A stretch of 11,722 nucleotides of DNA from CAZAPZ01 sp964487285 (lineage in GTDB: Bacteria > Campylobacterota_A > Desulfurellia > JAADFJ01), in contig CAZAPZ010000047.1 in NCBI GenBank assembly GCA_964487285.1, positions 1 through 11,722 of the forward strand, given 5' to 3'. Of this stretch, positions 1-8,072 are shown in pieces. Under the pieces are notes generated by a model that did not search any database, was not told where the DNA came from, and was given only the letters and a program-made list of their open reading frames with translations. A program made the translations under genes and the position numbers. Each line of letters begins with the position of its first letter. Position 1 is the stretch's first letter.

Positions 1-858
1 AGCTTTCTGAACCTTTTTCAAAATCTCTTCAATATTCGGGCCCATAAGGATATTGGTGCCTCCGATATAAAATACCGGATTCAAGAATACATCTCTTTGA
101 GCACAGTGGTAAATTGGCATTGCATTGATATTGATATCGGAACTATCGTATCCTCCGTCTATAATGCACCCCATATATTCAGCTATTAGAGCCTGATTAT
201 TGATAATTACCCCTTTGGGCTTGGATTCTGTTCCGCTTGTGTAAGTCATCTGGCAAGGATCTTCGATGCGCAGAATTGTGTCCGGTTCCTGTTCCGGATA
301 TGCTTGATACCATGAATCAAAATCCAAAAAAGTATCATTTGGCGCTGCAAGTACAGCACCTTGATTAGACCAAACCAAGGTTTTAATACTTGGCATATTT
401 TTAAGAACATCTTTTACCAGATCATACAAGCTGTCCTCAATAATAAACACCTTGCTTTCGGAGTTATTTATACAATACTCAATGTCCGGTCCGCGCAAAA
501 GATAGTTAATGGCCAGATAAACCGCACCTGCCTTACAGCAGCCCATCCAGGTTAAAACATGATGCAGGCTGTTGTGGGCCAGAATTGCCACCCGGTCATA
601 CTTTTTAATCCCAAGATCTAAAAGAGCGTTCGCCGTTTTGTTGCACTTTTTTTCCAATTCATCATAAGTCAAACTAATATCTTTATAAACCAGTGCAGTT
701 TTATTCGGAAAATGATAAGCACTGCGCCGGACCATGTCAGCTATTACCCAGCGATTAACCTTATTGTAACGCTTAAGTACAAACTCTATATTCTTTTTAT
801 TTAATTGCTCAAAACAGCTTTTATCCATATTATTCGCATATCGGTTTTCTTTTATCAT
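1..858 (-). CDS. Acyl-CoA synthetase (AMP-binding family), N-terminal part, cut by window edge
   Basis: An open frame of 286 codons runs off the left edge without a stop. It starts at ATG 858, with AAGGAG three bases upstream; a second Met at codon 11 (828) has no ribosome site. The protein is the N-terminal part of an ANL-superfamily adenylating enzyme, which would activate a carboxylic acid with ATP and CoA. The phosphate-binding motif MTYTSGTESKPKG lies at residues 204-216 and fits the AMP-binding signature, with Glu where Thr is usual. MPIYHCAQ at about 247-254 is the A4-like substrate-pocket region. The C-terminal hinge and catalytic Lys lie outside the window. The sequence is clearly different from the FadD encoded at 2752-4404, so it probably takes another chain length or acid. 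It follows the thioesterase by 46 bases on the same strand with no terminator, so it is likely the distal gene of the operon. Its GC content looks higher than that of the thioesterase. The substrate cannot be told. Confidence 0.9.
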   Translation of the reverse strand, partial: MIKENRYANNMDKSCFEQLNKKNIEFVLKRYNKVNRWVIADMVRRSAYHFPNKTALVYKDISLTYDELEKKCNKTANALLDLGIKKYDRVAILAHNSLHHVLTWMGCCKAGAVYLAINYLLRGPDIEYCINNSESKVFIIEDSLYDLVKDVLKNMPSIKTLVWSNQGAVLAAPNDTFLDFDSWYQAYPEQEPDTILRIEDPCQMTYTSGTESKPKGVIINNQALIAEYMGCIIDGGYDSSDININAMPIYHCAQRDVFLNPVFYIGGTNILMGPNIEEILKKVQKA

Positions 859-904
859 TTTCTCCTTTTCTATAATAATACATCTCTACTATGAAGCATG
901 CCGT

Positions 905-1324
905 TTACCCGCAATAAAACTTTTGCAAAGCTTCTCTGTATCTTTGAGAAATCTCCATTGATTTTTTTAAATTGTAGTCATAAAAAACTATCACTGTTTC
1001 CCCATCTGCATATATATCTCCATTATTCTCATCAACAATTTCTGTAAATATAGTAAAACTTTTTTTCCCTATCTTTTTGACACAACATTCAGCTTTAATC
1101 TTTTTACCAATAAAAAGAGGTATTTTATAATTACAGCTATTTTTAGCAGCTATTACAGGAGACATGGGCAAACCATTTCTGTCTTTATTTAATCCGAATA
1201 TTTCTTTAAACAGCATGATTCGCACCATTTCAAAATATGTAATATATACGGCATTATTGACATGACCCATCGCATCCGTGTCTCTAAAGCGAATCTGTAT
1301 ATGTTCACTTATTATGTTTTTCAT
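905..1324 (-). CDS. Acyl-CoA thioesterase, 4HBT/YbgC-like hot-dog fold
   Basis: This 139-residue protein matches single-domain hot-dog thioesterases in length and N-terminal motif. RFRDTDAMGHVNNAVY at residues 12-27 carries the Asp-x-Met-Gly-His-Val-Asn-Asn signature, and Asp17 is placed like the catalytic Asp of 4-hydroxybenzoyl-CoA thioesterases. Such enzymes hydrolyse acyl-CoA to free acid and CoA in the cytoplasm. In a beta-oxidation operon the likely job is releasing CoA from excess or dead-end acyl-CoAs (inference). The ATG at 1324 lies 9 bases after the fadL stop, with a purine-rich AAGAGAG a few bases upstream, so it is cotranscribed. The gene is strikingly AT-rich: several 60-base lines are under 30% GC, while the flanking fadL and acyl-CoA synthetase lines reach 50%. 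Recent acquisition is therefore possible. The family is clear but the exact substrate is not. Confidence 0.85.
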   Translation of the reverse strand: MKNIISEHIQIRFRDTDAMGHVNNAVYITYFEMVRIMLFKEIFGLNKDRNGLPMSPVIAAKNSCNYKIPLFIGKKIKAECCVKKIGKKSFTIFTEIVDENNGDIYADGETVIVFYDYNLKKSMEISQRYREALQKFYCG

Positions 1325-1333
1325 TGACTCTCT

Positions 1334-2737
1334 TTAAAATTGATATGTCATTGTTGCGACTGCATTATTTATCACGCCTTTTCCTGTTGCCGCCGCTTGC
1401 GGATTTTCACCGAGTGCATCGGATCCATAGCTTGCATTCAGGTTTTTGCTTGCTCCCATCGGCAAATTTCTGCTCCCTTTGGTAACTGAAAATTGATAAG
1501 CAAGGTCAAGGTTGAAATGTTTGGAAAGTTTAATTCCGGTACCGGCTGATATTGCCATTTTATTAGCATCAGGCCATGGCATATCAAAACCTATATTAGT
1601 TACAGGGGTTGGATCATAATAAAATCCGCCACGAAGAGTAACTTTTTTGGATAAAATATATGATGCTCCAAATCTTAATTGGGTGGTATTTTTCCAGTTT
1701 CTTATAAATGTTTCGCTTGTTTTGCCCTCCATCTGAAGCAGTTCAGGCACTTTGTTCCAAGTTACTGTATAGCTTTTCATGCTAGACCAATGAGTCCAAG
1801 TAAAGTCAACCTCACCGGAGAATCTCGGAGTAAATTTGTAGTAGATTCCTCCCTGTATCTGTTCGGGATTATTAATACTGGTGCTTCCGGTGACACTCTC
1901 CAACACTTTGCCGTCTGAAGCGATAAAATCGGTCGGTCCTGAAAACTTTGTTTTCGTTTTTCCTCTATATGTCAACCCAACCTGAAGTCTCGGAGTAAAT
2001 TTATATATCACGCCAAAGTTATATGACAAGTTCGAATGATCTTTGAAGTCGGACCGTACGTAGCTTCCTATATAGTTGGTTAGAGGATTATGAGTGAGTA
2101 TTGCGTAACTTTGCATTTCCGGACTCAGGTAGATGTCATGTATTTCTCCCGAACGAGATTTTCCGAAAGCCAAGCCAAAACCCACAAGTAGCTTTTTAGT
2201 AAGTGCAACCGAAACCGTTGGAGCAGCATAAACAAATCTGCTATACCACGATTTATACGCATTATACGCTCCGAGATTCGCTGCAGGATTTGAGTTCCAC
2301 TTCAGCTTCAATCCAAATGGAACATAGCTTCCAATGCCGAAGGCAACCGGCCTTCCGGCTATTGTTGTAGGATAAACTATTCCGCCGGCCGGAGCAATAA
2401 GAATCGGCGATTCGTCATTTGTAGATGTAGAACCTTTATCGCTTGATCCGATAGGAGGAGGCAACGCCTGAGAATTTTTATAACTCACCGATTGATTAAG
2501 ATTAGGAACAATTACCGATGCGCCAAGCGAGATTTCCGGTTTTTTAATTTGCACCAATCCCGCAGGATTATAGTACATTGCCGAAAAATCATCCGCCCTT
2601 GCGGAAAATGCTCCTCCGAGAGCTGTGGCTTTTGCTCCAACACCAAATGTGTCAATGTTACCTGCATAGACAGTTGTCGCTGAAAATGCTAAAACCGAAA
2701 CCATAACCATAACTAATAAAAACCCTACTTTCTTCAT
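1334..2737 (-). CDS. fadL: FadL/OmpP1-type outer-membrane long-chain fatty acid transporter
   Basis: The product is a 467-residue outer-membrane beta-barrel of the FadL/TodX family, which lets long-chain fatty acids or other hydrophobic compounds cross the outer membrane. Residues 1-25 form a signal peptide (MKK, hydrophobic core, cleavage after VYA). Next comes the family's N-terminal hatch signature, LGGAF then ADDFSAMYYNPAGL, with NPAGL at 57-61. A SYVPFGLKLKW segment near residue 140 is also typical of FadL. The protein ends in YQF, the terminal aromatic residue used for barrel assembly. ATG 2737 is preferred because GAGGGGG lies five bases upstream and the protein then begins directly with the signal peptide. 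ATG 2755 would overlap the fadD stop (ATGA) but has no ribosome site and adds an acidic MIEGDG. The gene lies 14 bases after fadD, linking uptake to activation. Aromatic-hydrocarbon transport is possible, but the operon favours fatty acids. Confidence 0.92.
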   Translation of the reverse strand: MKKVGFLLVMVMVSVLAFSATTVYAGNIDTFGVGAKATALGGAFSARADDFSAMYYNPAGLVQIKKPEISLGASVIVPNLNQSVSYKNSQALPPPIGSSDKGSTSTNDESPILIAPAGGIVYPTTIAGRPVAFGIGSYVPFGLKLKWNSNPAANLGAYNAYKSWYSRFVYAAPTVSVALTKKLLVGFGLAFGKSRSGEIHDIYLSPEMQSYAILTHNPLTNYIGSYVRSDFKDHSNLSYNFGVIYKFTPRLQVGLTYRGKTKTKFSGPTDFIASDGKVLESVTGSTSINNPEQIQGGIYYKFTPRFSGEVDFTWTHWSSMKSYTVTWNKVPELLQMEGKTSETFIRNWKNTTQLRFGASYILSKKVTLRGGFYYDPTPVTNIGFDMPWPDANKMAISAGTGIKLSKHFNLDLAYQFSVTKGSRNLPMGASKNLNASYGSDALGENPQAAATGKGVINNAVATMTYQF

Positions 2738-2742
2738 GCCGT

Positions 2743-2749
2743 CCCCCTC
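2743..2749 (-). promoter_or_regulatory. Ribosome binding site that fixes the fadL start
   Basis: GAGGGGG on the minus strand stands five bases before ATG 2737. It lies inside the apparent N-terminal extension that would come from starting at 2755, which has no such site. This supports the shorter FadL with a standard signal peptide. Confidence 0.7.
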
Positions 2750-2751
2750 AA

Positions 2752-4404
2752 TCATTTATTTTTATCTTTTCTCAACTTTCGCCTTAAAATCTTTCCTACT
2801 GTAGATTTAGGAAGCTCTTCGACAAATTCAACATATTTAGGCAGCTTGTAATGTGCCAAGCTCTTCTTACAAAAATTGATAATTTCCTCTTCATTTGCCG
2901 ATTTATCCCCCTTCAAGACTACAAACGCTTTTACCGCTTCACCTTTGTATTTATTAGGAACACCTATCACCGCCGCCTCAACAATAGCAGGATGCTTATA
3001 CAATATCTCTTCAACCTCTCTCGGATAAATATTAAACCCGCCGGAAATTATCATGTCCTTCTTTCTATCGACTATCTCAAAATATCCGTTTTTTCTCATA
3101 AGCGCAATATCGCCTGTATAAAGCCAGCCGTCTTTTAAAGCTTTTTTGGTTTCCTCCGGTCTATTCCAATATCCTTTCATAATTTGCGGACCTTTTACAA
3201 CGAGCTCTCCCTGTTTGCCCTGTTCAACCTCTCTTCCATCTTCATCTACAATTTTTGCATATGTATCGGGAAAGAGAACACCAATACTTCCAAATTCTTT
3301 TCTTCCCCATATAGGATTGCAGTGCGTCACAGGTGATGCTTCGGAAAGGCCGTATCCTTCAACAAGCTTGCCGCCAGTTATCCTTTCAAATGTGGTTGCC
3401 ACTTCAACGGGAAGCGGTGCTCCTCCGCTAATACATAATTTTATACTCGAAAGATCGGTTTTGTGTTTAACGGCGTACTCGTTTATCGCAGTATATATTG
3501 TAGGTACACCAGGAAAAAGCGTTACGCTATATTGTTTTATCAGTTTTATAACATTTTTTAGATTCCATTGCGGCACAAGAATAAGCCTTGCGGCCGACAG
3601 AATTCCCAAATTCAGTCCGGCTGTCATTCCGTAAACATGGAAAAATGGCAAAACACACATTATTGCGTCATCGGCTTCTTCTAACTTATATGCCCATGCT
3701 TTAATCATAAAAGCGTTGCTTATTATATTTTTATGCGTAAGCATAGCCGCCTTTGGAAGACCTGTGGTGCCTCCCGTATATTGAAACAGCGCCACATCAT
3801 CTGAAGAAATATCCACGTGATGAATCTGTCTATCTTGAAATAAGGAACTATATTTTGTATATTGCAGCTTTTTATCTTTCTTGAACAAATTTTTTATTGT
3901 TAACGCAATATTAAGGGGAAAAGGCAGTAAATTGGAAAGTTTTTCTACAATAAGTTGGTTTATATAGCCATTTTCCAACGATGTTGAAAGCTTATCTTTT
4001 AAAATATCCAAAGTTATGGCAATTTTTGCCATGGAGTCAGCCGCCAAATCGGTGAGCTCCGATTCCGTGTAAAGAGGATTTAGTTGAACCGCAATTGCTC
4101 CGATAAGCATAACCGCATAATAGTTTTCGACATATACGGGACAATTCGGCAAAAGCAGCATAACTCTATCACCTTTCTTTAATCCCAATTTTTGAAGACC
4201 TGCGGCAACTCTTTCCACTCTTTCCCACAGTTCTTTATAGGTTGTGTTTTGTCCAAAAAATGTTGTTGCAATTTTTTCAGGATATTTTTCAGCACTATTT
4301 TTAAGCATATACGGCACGCTGTAATTCGGATAATCAAGATGCCTCGGTATATTAGTTGTATAAGCCTCAAGCAATTGGCTTTCCATGCAGTTCATATTAT
4401 CCAT
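2752..4404 (-). CDS. fadD: Long-chain fatty acid-CoA ligase
   Basis: This 550-residue acyl-CoA synthetase (ANL superfamily) converts fatty acid, ATP and CoA to acyl-CoA, AMP and PPi at the inner membrane, trapping the imported acid. Visible motifs are the P-loop YTGGTTGLPKAAMLTH (about 209-224), PFFHVYG (about 253-259), EGYGLSEASP (about 349-358), WLYTGD ending near 431, the DRKKDMIISGGFNIYPREVEE hinge (446-466) and the C-terminal catalytic Lys in STVGKILRRK (Lys538). The LPFPLN segment near 160 resembles that of long-chain FadD enzymes. ATG 4404 overlaps the TGA of the upstream exported protein (TGATG), a sign of translational coupling. A TTG three bases earlier and in-frame ATGs at 4395 and 4386 are alternatives. 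AAGGA lies 12 bases before the ATG (9 before the TTG). All key residues look intact. Confidence 0.95.
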   Translation of the reverse strand: MDNMNCMESQLLEAYTTNIPRHLDYPNYSVPYMLKNSAEKYPEKIATTFFGQNTTYKELWERVERVAAGLQKLGLKKGDRVMLLLPNCPVYVENYYAVMLIGAIAVQLNPLYTESELTDLAADSMAKIAITLDILKDKLSTSLENGYINQLIVEKLSNLLPFPLNIALTIKNLFKKDKKLQYTKYSSLFQDRQIHHVDISSDDVALFQYTGGTTGLPKAAMLTHKNIISNAFMIKAWAYKLEEADDAIMCVLPFFHVYGMTAGLNLGILSAARLILVPQWNLKNVIKLIKQYSVTLFPGVPTIYTAINEYAVKHKTDLSSIKLCISGGAPLPVEVATTFERITGGKLVEGYGLSEASPVTHCNPIWGRKEFGSIGVLFPDTYAKIVDEDGREVEQGKQGELVVKGPQIMKGYWNRPEETKKALKDGWLYTGDIALMRKNGYFEIVDRKKDMIISGGFNIYPREVEEILYKHPAIVEAAVIGVPNKYKGEAVKAFVVLKGDKSANEEEIINFCKKSLAHYKLPKYVEFVEELPKSTVGKILRRKLRKDKNK

Positions 4405-5048
4405 CAAAACGCTATATCCTTGGGAGAAAACCCACTATTGACTTTAATTATCTTATAATCAGCTTCATAAAGTGGCTTTCCATTTTTGTCATCTCGTTCC
4501 CACTTCACCGGCAACAAACTCTTTTTGCTTATTGTTAGTTTATCATAATATATACCGGATGCAATCGGTTTTTTATATGCACAATTGATAAAATAGTTCT
4601 CTTTCGATTCACCATTGGTACATAATCCTGAATTTACAGCTTTTGCTATGACATTCTCTACATAAGGAAAACTCGTTTGATCAATTCTGACACCGCGTAT
4701 TGAAACAACTTTACTATCATTCGGATTTAATGTTAACTTGATAAACGAAAAAAATCCTCCTTTATGAGCCCTGACCTTATCTGTTTTAGGACTGTAAAAG
4801 ACTACTGATCCGACACTCTTTCCCTTGATTATTTTCATCTTTATATATCCGTCAACATACCAATATTTATACGTTCTATAATCGCTTACTTTCCCCTTCC
4901 TGTTATAATATCTGTTGATAGATTGATAATCATGAACATTATCTAATCTCGTAGTCATAGAGGCAACAAGATTACTTAATGTCATGGAATATGCACTTCC
5001 ATAAAATATGAAAATCCCTAACAATGCTAAAATTAATCTTTTTCTCAC
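4404..5048 (-). CDS. Exported LolA/DUF1571-like protein of unknown function
   Basis: This 214-residue protein starts with GTG 5048, eight bases after a GGGGG ribosome site. Residues 1-21 are a signal peptide (MRKR, hydrophobic stretch, SAYS near the cleavage point). There is no lipobox Cys, so it should be soluble in the periplasm. The mature part alternates short polar and beta-prone segments. Its order, a YWYVDGYIKMKI strand, a KVRAHKGG turn, an RGVRID segment and a closing LLPVKWERDDKNGKPLYEADYK repeat, resembles the DUF1571 and LolA-like half-barrels that hold acyl chains. That is a pattern judgement made by eye, not a search result. Two Cys near 143 and 152 could form a disulfide. The stop overlaps the fadD start, and fadL follows fadD, so the protein is made together with the import and activation genes. 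A role as periplasmic fatty-acid carrier or FadL partner is a hypothesis. Confidence 0.8.
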   Translation of the reverse strand: MRKRLILALLGIFIFYGSAYSMTLSNLVASMTTRLDNVHDYQSINRYYNRKGKVSDYRTYKYWYVDGYIKMKIIKGKSVGSVVFYSPKTDKVRAHKGGFFSFIKLTLNPNDSKVVSIRGVRIDQTSFPYVENVIAKAVNSGLCTNGESKENYFINCAYKKPIASGIYYDKLTISKKSLLPVKWERDDKNGKPLYEADYKIIKVNSGFSPKDIAF

Positions 5049-5075
5049 TTATCAATCCCCCTTTTTAAGTGTGCT

Positions 5076-5104
5076 TGAGGAGGCAGGTAAAAATTGCCTC
5101 CTCA
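5076..5104 (-). repeat. Perfect 10-bp inverted repeat between fadE and the exported-protein gene
   Basis: TGAGGAGGCA (5076-5085) and TGCCTCCTCA (5095-5104) pair perfectly around a 9-base loop. The hairpin begins about 10 bases after the fadE stop, in the only sizeable gap (65 bases) inside the operon core. In the minus-strand transcript the 3' arm is followed by AGCACACTTAAAAAG with no U-run, so it is not a standard intrinsic terminator. It could protect the fadE 3' end, mark an RNA processing site or attenuate readthrough. In the plus direction the following ATATTTGTTTCT is only mildly T-rich. Confidence 0.7.
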
Positions 5105-5113
5105 TATTTGTTT

Positions 5114-6874
5114 CTAAAAACAGTATTTCGACTCCTTTATCAATTCATCGGCAATTTTTCTCTTAAGCGATATAATATTGGGTATTTGATACCATTTATA
5201 CAATTTTCTAAAGGCTGACACCATCATCTTCTGCATATCTCCAGAAGCTGCCACAGCAGCAATTTCTTGAGCCTTTTGATAGAGCATTGGAAACAGCCTT
5301 GCTATTGTGAGCCGTGCGGCTATTTCAGCCAATTCGCCTCTATCTGAATCGGCAAGCTTTTGAGCTCTTATAACCGCAGTTTCAGCTGTGTAAAGAGCTA
5401 TCATAATATCCGCAAGCCTTCCAAGCAGTTCTTCTTCATCCTTAAGCTTTTCGCCATATTGCTTTGCAACAAGTCCCGAAACGGCAAGTGCAATCTTTTT
5501 TGACATTTCAACGGCAAGCATTTCAACGGCAAGCGGTCCATCTTTAAGAAGCGATCTCGGCATTATGGAAAGAATTTCGCTTGTTACTTTTGCAGCCTCT
5601 TCTATGAGCGGCAACTCACCTTTCATTGCCTTTTTCATAATCATAGCAGGTATTAAAAGGCGATTTATTTCGTTTGTACCTTCAAAGATTCTATTGATTC
5701 TGCTGTCTCTCAAATATTTTTCAGCCGGATAATCTTCAACATATCCATAGCCTCCAAAGATTTGAACCGTTTCATCTGCAACACTCCATAAAATTTCCGA
5801 TCCGTAAACCTTTGTAATCGAGCATTCAATTGCATAATCAGCAATTCGTTTTAATGCATTTTTACTGAAATCAGCATCTTCAGGATCAAGGGAATGAAGA
5901 GCATTTTCAAGCAATCCTGCATTTCTATAAGACATACTTTCAAGAGACCAGATGCCGATTGCCATATCTGCGAGCTTTTCTTTAATCATTCCGAAATTTG
6001 CTATGGGTTGACCAAACTGCACACGCTCTTTTGCGTATTTGATTGCCTCCTCCATGATATATTTAGCTGCACCAAGAGATGCAACTCCAAGTTTATAGCG
6101 GCCAATATTGAGAATATTAAATGCTATGAGGTGTCCTTTACCATCTTGTCCAAGTAGATTTTCCTTCGGTATTTTACAGTCATCAAAAGAAATCGAACAG
6201 GTTGATGACCCTCTTATACCCATCTTATGCTCTTCTTTTCCAATGGACATTCCAGGCATATCTTTTTCTACAATAAAAGCACTTATTCCGTTCTCGGTTC
6301 TGGCGAAGACTGTCATTACATCAAAAAAAGCCGCATTAGTGATAAACTGCTTTGAACCGTTGAGGGCCCATTTTCCGTCATCTGTCAATTTAGCCGTAGT
6401 TTTCAGGCTCAGAGCGTCAGATCCCGATTCAGTCTCAGTTAATGCATAGGCTCCGATATACTCGCCTGACGCAAGCTTAGGCAGATATTTTTCTTTCTGT
6501 TCTTTTGTACCAAAATAGAGTATAGGCAAGCTGCCTATACCTGTCTGATCTGCAATTGTGGTTGCAAATGAGCCGTTACCTGCCAATTTCTCATTGATAA
6601 GAGCCGTGCTTATTTTATCAAGTCCAAGCCCACCGTAGTTTTCAGGAATATCTCCTGCCAAAAGGTCAAGCTTTCCAAACTCTCTAAAAAGCTTAAGATG
6701 CAAATCGTAATCCTTTGCTTCTATTTTATCAGCGGCAGGTATCACTTTTTGTCTGATAAAATCCTCCGCCGATTGTCCAAACATTTTTTGTTCATCGCTG
6801 AATTCTTCAGGAATAAAAACCGAGCTTACATTTGCCGTACTTACGAGAAAGGCTCCTCCGTCAGTATCTTTCAT
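5114..6874 (-). CDS. fadE: Acyl-CoA dehydrogenase with C-terminal extension (Bacillus FadE/VLCAD-like)
   Basis: This 586-residue flavoprotein catalyses the first beta-oxidation step, making trans-2-enoyl-CoA and passing electrons to ETF. The first signature, YALTETESGSDALSLKT, is at 143-159. RVQFGQPIANFGMIKEKLADM (about 284-304) and GGYGYVEDYPAEKYLRDSRI (374-393) lead to the FEGTNEINR motif, whose Glu398 corresponds to the catalytic base of VLCAD-type enzymes. About 180 residues follow the catalytic core. This makes it much longer than the roughly 380-residue short- and medium-chain enzymes and close to Bacillus FadE and to VLCAD/ACAD9, which have an extra helical C-terminal domain. That favours long-chain substrates. 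ATG 6874 has GGAGG four bases upstream and follows the thiolase stop by 15 bases. No ETF genes are in the window, so the electron acceptor must be encoded elsewhere. Confidence 0.95.
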   Translation of the reverse strand: MKDTDGGAFLVSTANVSSVFIPEEFSDEQKMFGQSAEDFIRQKVIPAADKIEAKDYDLHLKLFREFGKLDLLAGDIPENYGGLGLDKISTALINEKLAGNGSFATTIADQTGIGSLPILYFGTKEQKEKYLPKLASGEYIGAYALTETESGSDALSLKTTAKLTDDGKWALNGSKQFITNAAFFDVMTVFARTENGISAFIVEKDMPGMSIGKEEHKMGIRGSSTCSISFDDCKIPKENLLGQDGKGHLIAFNILNIGRYKLGVASLGAAKYIMEEAIKYAKERVQFGQPIANFGMIKEKLADMAIGIWSLESMSYRNAGLLENALHSLDPEDADFSKNALKRIADYAIECSITKVYGSEILWSVADETVQIFGGYGYVEDYPAEKYLRDSRINRIFEGTNEINRLLIPAMIMKKAMKGELPLIEEAAKVTSEILSIMPRSLLKDGPLAVEMLAVEMSKKIALAVSGLVAKQYGEKLKDEEELLGRLADIMIALYTAETAVIRAQKLADSDRGELAEIAARLTIARLFPMLYQKAQEIAAVAASGDMQKMMVSAFRKLYKWYQIPNIISLKRKIADELIKESKYCF

Positions 6875-6889
6875 GTCTCCTCCATATCA

Positions 6890-8062
6890 TTATACTTTTT
6901 CGAAAATTCCGGCAGCTCCCATTCCACCGCCTATACACATTGTCACCATGCCATACTTTGCAGAACTGCGATTTTTCATTTCATGCAAAAGCGTAGCGGT
7001 CAACTTCGATCCCGTTGCACCAAGCGGATGGCCAAGCGCTATTGCCCCTCCTTTAACATTTATGCGATCCATCAAATGTTCCGCATTTAGAATTTTTAAG
7101 TCAACAATTGACTGAGCAGCAAATGCCTCGTTTAGTTCAATCAGATCCATATCATCAAGTTTCAATCCTGCTATCTTTAATGCTTTCGGTATGGCAACTG
7201 TTGGACCCAGCCCCATTACATCGGGATCTACTCCTGCCACGGCAAAAGCACGAAAAATTCCAAGCGGTTTAAGATGAAGCTTTGCTGCCAGTTCACTTGA
7301 CATGACAAGAACAGCTGCCGCAGCATCGGAAGTTTGACTCGAATTACCTGCAGTAACGGTTCCGTTGACCTTAAATGCCGGCTTAAGTTTAGATAAGCCT
7401 TCCATAGTTGTTGAAGCTCTAACACCTTCATCGGTATCAAAAACTATCTCTTTGATCTGTTGATTTTTGTCTATAACGGTTGTTTTAACAGGCACAATCT
7501 CATCGGCAAATTTGTTTTCTTTCTGCGCTTCGGCAGCTTTCATTTGGGAATTATATGAAAATTCATCCTGCTGCTGTCGTGTTATATTATAACGAGTAAC
7601 AAGCTCCTCGGCAGTTAATCCCATAGATAAATACGTTCCGGAATAGTTTTCCATTAAATATGGATCCGGTGCCGTTTTTACACCTCCCATAGGTATCATA
7701 CTCATAGATTCTGCACCGCCGGCTAATACGCAATCGGCAAAGCCTGCCATAATTTTTTCAGATGCTATTGCAATAGATTGAAGACCTGATGAACAAAATC
7801 GGTTAAGTGTCATAGCAGGAACGGATGTTGGAAGTCCGGCCTTTAAAGTTGCTATTCTTGCCATATTCATGCCGCTTACACCTTCGGGAAATGCGCATCC
7901 GAATATTACATCATCTATAATTTTGGGATCTATTCCGCTCTTTTTTACAACTTCTCTAATAATCATTGATGCAAGCTCATCGGGACGCGTGTTTTTTAGG
8001 CTTCCCCTCGGAGCCTTTCCCGCTGCAGTTCTTAACGCTGTTACTATTACTGCTTGTCTCAT
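6890..8062 (-). CDS. fadA: Acetyl-CoA acyltransferase (3-ketoacyl-CoA thiolase)
   Basis: This 390-residue thiolase cleaves 3-ketoacyl-CoA with CoA into acetyl-CoA and a shortened acyl-CoA, the last step of each beta-oxidation turn. The nucleophilic Cys90 lies in LNRFCSSGLQSI, the NEAFAAQ motif is present, His345 lies in GGAIALGHPLGATGS and the second catalytic Cys376 in MCIGGGMGAAGIFE. The length is normal for the family. ATG 8062 has AGGAG at ideal spacing and follows fadN by only 10 bases. The order fadN-fadA-fadE is that of the Bacillus subtilis yusLKJ operon. Biosynthetic acetoacetyl-CoA thiolases share these motifs, but the operon makes the degradative role much more likely. Confidence 0.95.
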   Translation of the reverse strand: MRQAVIVTALRTAAGKAPRGSLKNTRPDELASMIIREVVKKSGIDPKIIDDVIFGCAFPEGVSGMNMARIATLKAGLPTSVPAMTLNRFCSSGLQSIAIASEKIMAGFADCVLAGGAESMSMIPMGGVKTAPDPYLMENYSGTYLSMGLTAEELVTRYNITRQQQDEFSYNSQMKAAEAQKENKFADEIVPVKTTVIDKNQQIKEIVFDTDEGVRASTTMEGLSKLKPAFKVNGTVTAGNSSQTSDAAAAVLVMSSELAAKLHLKPLGIFRAFAVAGVDPDVMGLGPTVAIPKALKIAGLKLDDMDLIELNEAFAAQSIVDLKILNAEHLMDRINVKGGAIALGHPLGATGSKLTATLLHEMKNRSSAKYGMVTMCIGGGMGAAGIFEKV

Positions 8063-8072
8063 AATTTCTCCT

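Noticed and set aside
2738..2755. ATG at 2755 as fadL start, overlapping the fadD stop
   Set aside because: No ribosome site precedes it and it puts an acidic MIEGDG before the signal peptide; GAGGGGG favours ATG 2737.
3146..3634. Plus-strand open frame of 162 codons
   Set aside because: It is antisense to the fadD coding region, has no recognisable domain and its composition is that of a shadow frame.
6108..6449. Plus-strand open frame of 113 codons
   Set aside because: It lies opposite the conserved fadE core and has no recognisable features.
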